From contig CAIVVM010000047.1 in NCBI GenBank assembly GCA_903909375.1, positions 1-64,000 of the forward strand: a DNA stretch of 64,000 nt. Direction: 5' to 3'. This DNA comes from an uncultured Alphaproteobacteria bacterium. Its GTDB lineage: Bacteria; Pseudomonadota; Alphaproteobacteria; Caulobacterales; Caulobacteraceae. The position numbers and the translations under genes are program-made. Below, one piece after another: positions 61,271 through 64,000 of this stretch; within the stretch, counting starts at the first letter, position 1; the number at the start of each line of letters is the position of its first letter. Below the pieces are notes generated by a model. It worked only from the letters and a program-made list of their open reading frames with translations. It was not told the origin of the DNA and did no database searches.

Positions 61271-62361
61271 TGCCGGTTGACGTCACGCAGAAGCGCCTGG
61301 TCCTTGGTGGTGGTCACGAACAGGCGCTTCGACAGCTCCGGGGTTGGATAGACGTTGGGGTCATCGCGGATCGCCGCTTCGACCATCGGCGTCGCTGCCG
61401 CGTTGGCATTGGCGTAGCGGGTGAAGTTGGACGCGCGCGCGATGATTTCCGGGCGCAGCATGAAGGCGATGAACTTGTGCGCCGCCGCCGGGTTGGGGGC
61501 GTCCTTGGGAATGGCGAAAACGTCGAACCAGACCTGGCTGCCTTCCTTCGGAACCGCGTAGGCGATCTTGACGCCGGTCTTGGCCTCTTCCGCGCGCGCC
61601 TTTGCCTGCAGGATGTCGCCGGAGTAGCCGACGGCAACGCAGATGTCTCCGTTGGCCAGGGCCTCGATGTACTCCGAGGAGTGGAACTTGCGCACAAAGG
61701 GGCGCGCCTTCAGCAGCAGCGCGGTCGCGGCCTCATAGTCAGCCGGTACCTTTGAGTTGGAGTCCTTGCCCAGGTAGTTGAGCGTCACCGCATACATGTC
61801 TTCCGAAGCGTCTAGAAAATAGACGCCGCAGTCCTTGAGTTTGGCCAGGTTGGCCGGGTCGAAGACCACCGCCCAGCTGTCGATCTTCACGCCCGGCAGG
61901 CGCTTGGCGACGGCGGCCTCATTGTAGCCGATCCCGATGGTGCCCTGCATGTAGGGCACGGCGTAGGCGCCGCCCGGATCGAAGGCCGCCATGTGGGCCA
62001 CGGTCTCGGGCGACAGATTGGCCAGACCCGGCAACTGGGCCTTGTCCAGCGGCAGTACGGCCTTTGCCGTGATGTAGCGTGGCAGGTTGTGGTTGGAGGG
62101 GACCACCACGTCGTAGCCGGTGTCGCCCTGGAGCACCTTGGTCTCCAGCACCTCGTTCGAATCAAAGGTGTCGTAGGTGACCTTGATCCCCGTTTCCTTG
62201 GTGAACTCGGCCAGCAGCGCCGGGTCGATATAGTCGGACCAGTTGTAGATCCTGAGCACACCTCCAGCAGCAGCCGTCGGCGCGGCCCCGTCGGATTTGG
62301 GTGTGCATGCGGCCAGCGCCAGCGCTGCCAGAAGCCCAATCCCTCTGCTCCACCTGTTCAT
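61243..62361 (-). CDS. potF: polyamine ABC transporter substrate-binding lipoprotein (PotF-type)
   Basis: A 372-residue periplasmic binding protein. The signal ends in a lipobox (LALAACTPK, Cys near 17), so it is lipid-anchored rather than free as in E. coli PotF. The mature start LRIYNWSDYIDPALLAEFTKETGIKV and YDVVVPSNHNLPRYI are characteristic of PotD/PotF, with conserved Trp and Asp for polyamine binding. ATG 62361 (MNRWSRG) has GGGGG upstream; the longer ORF runs over the divergent gene. First gene of the potFGHI operon. Confidence 0.93.
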   Translation of the reverse strand: MNRWSRGIGLLAALALAACTPKSDGAAPTAAAGGVLRIYNWSDYIDPALLAEFTKETGIKVTYDTFDSNEVLETKVLQGDTGYDVVVPSNHNLPRYITAKAVLPLDKAQLPGLANLSPETVAHMAAFDPGGAYAVPYMQGTIGIGYNEAAVAKRLPGVKIDSWAVVFDPANLAKLKDCGVYFLDASEDMYAVTLNYLGKDSNSKVPADYEAATALLLKARPFVRKFHSSEYIEALANGDICVAVGYSGDILQAKARAEEAKTGVKIAYAVPKEGSQVWFDVFAIPKDAPNPAAAHKFIAFMLRPEIIARASNFTRYANANAAATPMVEAAIRDDPNVYPTPELSKRLFVTTTKDQALLRDVNRQWTKVLTGR

Positions 62362-62506
62362 TCCCAAAGCCCCCACGGTTCGATTAGCCGTTATAGGTCC
62401 CTGACCCCCAAGGTTAAGCGTGAAATGCAGATTGGTGACCGTGAATCGATGGGATAGGACCGGTTCCAACGGTTCCGCGCCAGAGGGCGTCAGGGGAAGG
62501 TAACTT

Positions 62507-63112
62507 ATGATCAGACTGTCAACACTGGCTGTGGCCTTGACGCTTGCGGCAGGCGTCGCCCAGGCCCAGGCGCCCGCGGCTCCGAACGTGGTGCGCGGTG
62601 TGGTGACCGCGCTGGACGCGAGCTCCATATCGGTGAAGCCAGCCAAGGGCCCCGTCCAGAAGGTGGGCCTGACGCCCAACTGGAGCGTCGCGATGCTGAA
62701 GCCCGTCGAGATGGACGCCATCAAGCCCGGAAGCTTCATCGGCACGGCCGAGGTGCCCGGCAAGGACGGCAAGGGCCGATCGCTTGAGGTCCACGTCTTC
62801 CCACCCGGCGTGAAGATGGGCGAGGGCCACTACGCCTGGGACCTGAAGAAGGGTTCGATGATGACCAACGGCACCGTCGGCACGGTGGTGGCCGGCAAGA
62901 AGGGCAGCCGCCAGATGGAGGTGTCCTATTCCTATGGCAAGCGGATGATCACCGTTCCCGCCAATGTTCCGATCGTGCAGATCGCCGGTGGGACCCGCGC
63001 CCAGGTGAAGCCGGGCATCCCGGTGTTCATGGTGGTGCAGAAAGCCGCCAACGGCCAGCTTATGGCCGGTTCGATCTCAATCGGGGAAAACGGCGCCAAG
63101 CCACCGATGTAG
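62507..63112 (+). CDS. exported protein of unknown function (DUF5666-like)
   Basis: A 201-residue protein with a signal peptide (LSTLAVALTLAAGVAQAQA). The mature part has beta-rich repeats. VVRGVVTALDASSISVKPAKG near 30 looks like the OB-like DUF5666 unit, and similar blocks recur near 120 (NGTVGTVVAGKKGSRQMEVSY). No catalytic residues are evident. GGGGAAGG lies before ATG 62507. It is divergent from potF, 145 nt between starts. Databases sometimes label such proteins as metal-transporter parts, which the sequence does not support. Confidence 0.72.
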   Translation: MIRLSTLAVALTLAAGVAQAQAPAAPNVVRGVVTALDASSISVKPAKGPVQKVGLTPNWSVAMLKPVEMDAIKPGSFIGTAEVPGKDGKGRSLEVHVFPPGVKMGEGHYAWDLKKGSMMTNGTVGTVVAGKKGSRQMEVSYSYGKRMITVPANVPIVQIAGGTRAQVKPGIPVFMVVQKAANGQLMAGSISIGENGAKPPM

Positions 63113-63134
63113 GCAAAGCCTGGCGCCGCTGGTC

Positions 63135-63614
63135 CTATTTCGCCGGCGGCGCCGCGGCGCCTGGCAGCATGGCGACAACCGTATTGGTCTTGGAGATGTA
63201 CTTCACGCCCTTGACGCGCCCATCCGTAAACTTGGACCAGTCGCCCTTGACCTCGATGGATGTCGGGGTCGCCGCGCCCGCCGCCGCGGGCTTCTGGGCG
63301 ACGACGTCCACCTCATAGATGCCGTCCGGCGCCTTGCCTGCGTAGACCCTGGGCAGGAACCCCGCCTGGGTCCAGCCGGCGCCGGCCGTCATGCCCGTCG
63401 CCTTCAGGATCACTCCGCCACCCGGCGCGGCTTCTATCGTTCCCGCCTGCAGGGACTCGAGCTTCTCCTGTCCGGCATATAGCGGCGCCTCGCGACCGAA
63501 GAACTTCTCCGCGGCTGGCGCCGATGCGGCGGCGTCAGCGGCCGGCTTTTCACCACAGGCGGTCAGCGAGAGGCAGGTCGTGACCCCCAAAGCCAGAATC
63601 GTCTTGTGCAGCAT
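63135..63614 (-). CDS. lipoprotein of unknown function
   Basis: A 159-residue lipoprotein with lipobox LSLTAC (Cys near 20) and an Ala-rich linker. The mature domain is small and beta-rich (GGGVILKATGMTAGAGWTQAGFLPRVY; IYEVDVVAQKP), and the tail is Pro/Ala-rich. No family is recognised. GGGAGAG precedes ATG 63614. It converges on the preceding exported protein, 22 nt apart, and is divergent from metG. Confidence 0.75.
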   Translation of the reverse strand: MLHKTILALGVTTCLSLTACGEKPAADAAASAPAAEKFFGREAPLYAGQEKLESLQAGTIEAAPGGGVILKATGMTAGAGWTQAGFLPRVYAGKAPDGIYEVDVVAQKPAAAGAATPTSIEVKGDWSKFTDGRVKGVKYISKTNTVVAMLPGAAAPPAK

Positions 63615-63734
63615 GCGAACTCTCCCGTTTCACGACGGCTGTTCTGGTCAGACTCAGGGGCTGCCGTCATCGCCCCGATAGGTAGAGTTTGCGCCGATAG
63701 CGCCGTTTGGCGAGCCTTTCTTGCACGGCGGACT

Positions 63735-63762
63735 TTGGCGAACCTGCCCGTCGGCCTATAAG
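63735..63762 (+). promoter_or_regulatory. predicted sigma-70 promoter of metG
   Basis: TTGGCG and TATAAG are separated by 16 nt, and the -10 ends 30 nt before the metG ATG. This is one of the better-looking promoter pairs in the window. Confidence 0.5.
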
Positions 63763-63792
63763 CCCGGCTTTCCGCGCAAACCGTTACGGCCC

Positions 63793-64000
63793 ATGTCCCG
63801 CATCCTCATCACCTCGGCACTGCCTTACATCAACGGGATCAAGCACTTGGGCACGCTGGCCGGCTCGATGTTGCCGGCCGACGTCTACGCGCGGTTCCAG
63901 CGGGGCAGGGGTCGCGAGACCCTCTACATCTGCGCGACGGATGAGCATGGCACGCCCACAGAGCTCGCGGCTGCCGAAGCCGGGCTCGATCCGGCCACAT
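63793..64000 (+). CDS. metG: methionine-tRNA ligase, N-terminal part, cut by window edge
   Basis: Absent from the ORF track because its stop lies outside. ATG 63793 opens [20 protein letters not shown], continues with [16 protein letters not shown] and reaches [22 protein letters not shown]. The PYxNGxxHxG class I HIGH-type motif and CATDEHGTP are specific to methionyl-tRNA synthetase, which charges tRNA-Met. About 69 codons are visible. GC content and codon use match the surroundings. Confidence 0.95.
   Translation, partial: MSRILITSALPYINGIKHLGTLAGSMLPADVYARFQRGRGRETLYICATDEHGTPTELAAAEAGLDPAT

Noticed and set aside
1-64000. CRISPR arrays and rRNA genes
   Set aside because: No spaced direct-repeat array other than the contiguous hexamer repeat was seen, and no rRNA-like conserved stretch.

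Overview
The window is a GC-rich, densely coded stretch of chromosome from an alphaproteobacterium, most probably a member of the Caulobacterales (Phenylobacterium/Caulobacter-like). This rests on gene content and style, not on a database search. Pointers are two DUF2336 proteins, an ABC-permease/M1-peptidase fusion, paired methylmalonyl-CoA mutase subunits, many 4-nt start/stop overlaps, and REP-like intergenic palindromes. I support 56 protein genes (one interrupted, two cut by the window edges), two tRNAs and no rRNA or CRISPR array. No gene-free stretch exceeds about 300 nt.

Layout. 1-118: the 5' end of an IS30-family insertion sequence running off the left edge. 266-4917: a Baeyer-Villiger-type flavin monooxygenase coupled to a DUF7064/7065-like protein, then a secreted M28 peptidase. 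5049-10222: a copper-resistance locus (copA-copB, a PepSY membrane protein, a small membrane protein) and a MATE exporter. 10228-16311: secreted proteins of unknown role, a two-lobed aspartic peptidase translationally coupled to a GH84 hexosaminidase, a saccharopine-dehydrogenase-like reductase, 3-hydroxybutyrate dehydrogenase and RadC. 16518-24866: an ABC exporter whose permease is fused to an M1 peptidase, a TPR protein, methionine aminopeptidase, SfsA and a Thr-rich lipoprotein. 24983-30320: a CinA-like protein, SDR and crotonase, Fe-superoxide dismutase, an EF-hand protein, PurU and a glycine-zipper/SH3 protein.

30458-32845 is the accessory region. tRNA-Leu(UAA) is followed by an inverted repeat, then by an RloB-like TOPRIM protein and an AAA15 ATPase (RloAB/AbiL-like putative phage defence). 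These genes are visibly AT-richer than their surroundings. Between them and the mutase genes lies a (AGCCTC)17 hexanucleotide tandem repeat.

32846-47556: methylmalonyl-CoA mutase large and small subunits, a nitronate-monooxygenase-like flavoprotein, a second M1 peptidase, an MFS exporter interrupted by one in-frame TGA, a family III CoA-transferase, and a signalling-flavoured group (DUF2336, NUDIX, Hpt, NAD kinase, DUF2336). 47671-57512: glycerol kinase, the divergent selD/selU selenium pair, a class II aldolase-like protein, an RND efflux adaptor and pump, an orphan FNR/FixK-type box, and a lipid-anchored cytochrome c. 57574-64000: a YaiI-family protein, tRNA-Thr(UGU), a polyamine-type potFGHI importer, two small exported proteins of unknown function, and the start of metG.

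The joint themes are CoA-ester and short-chain metabolism (mutase, CoA-transferase, crotonase, SDRs, hydroxybutyrate dehydrogenase), metal and toxin efflux, and exported peptidases. The best candidates for follow-up are the RloAB cassette beside tRNA-Leu with its hexamer repeat, the nonsense-interrupted MFS gene, the paired DUF2336 genes around an Hpt protein, and the GH84/aspartic-peptidase pair.
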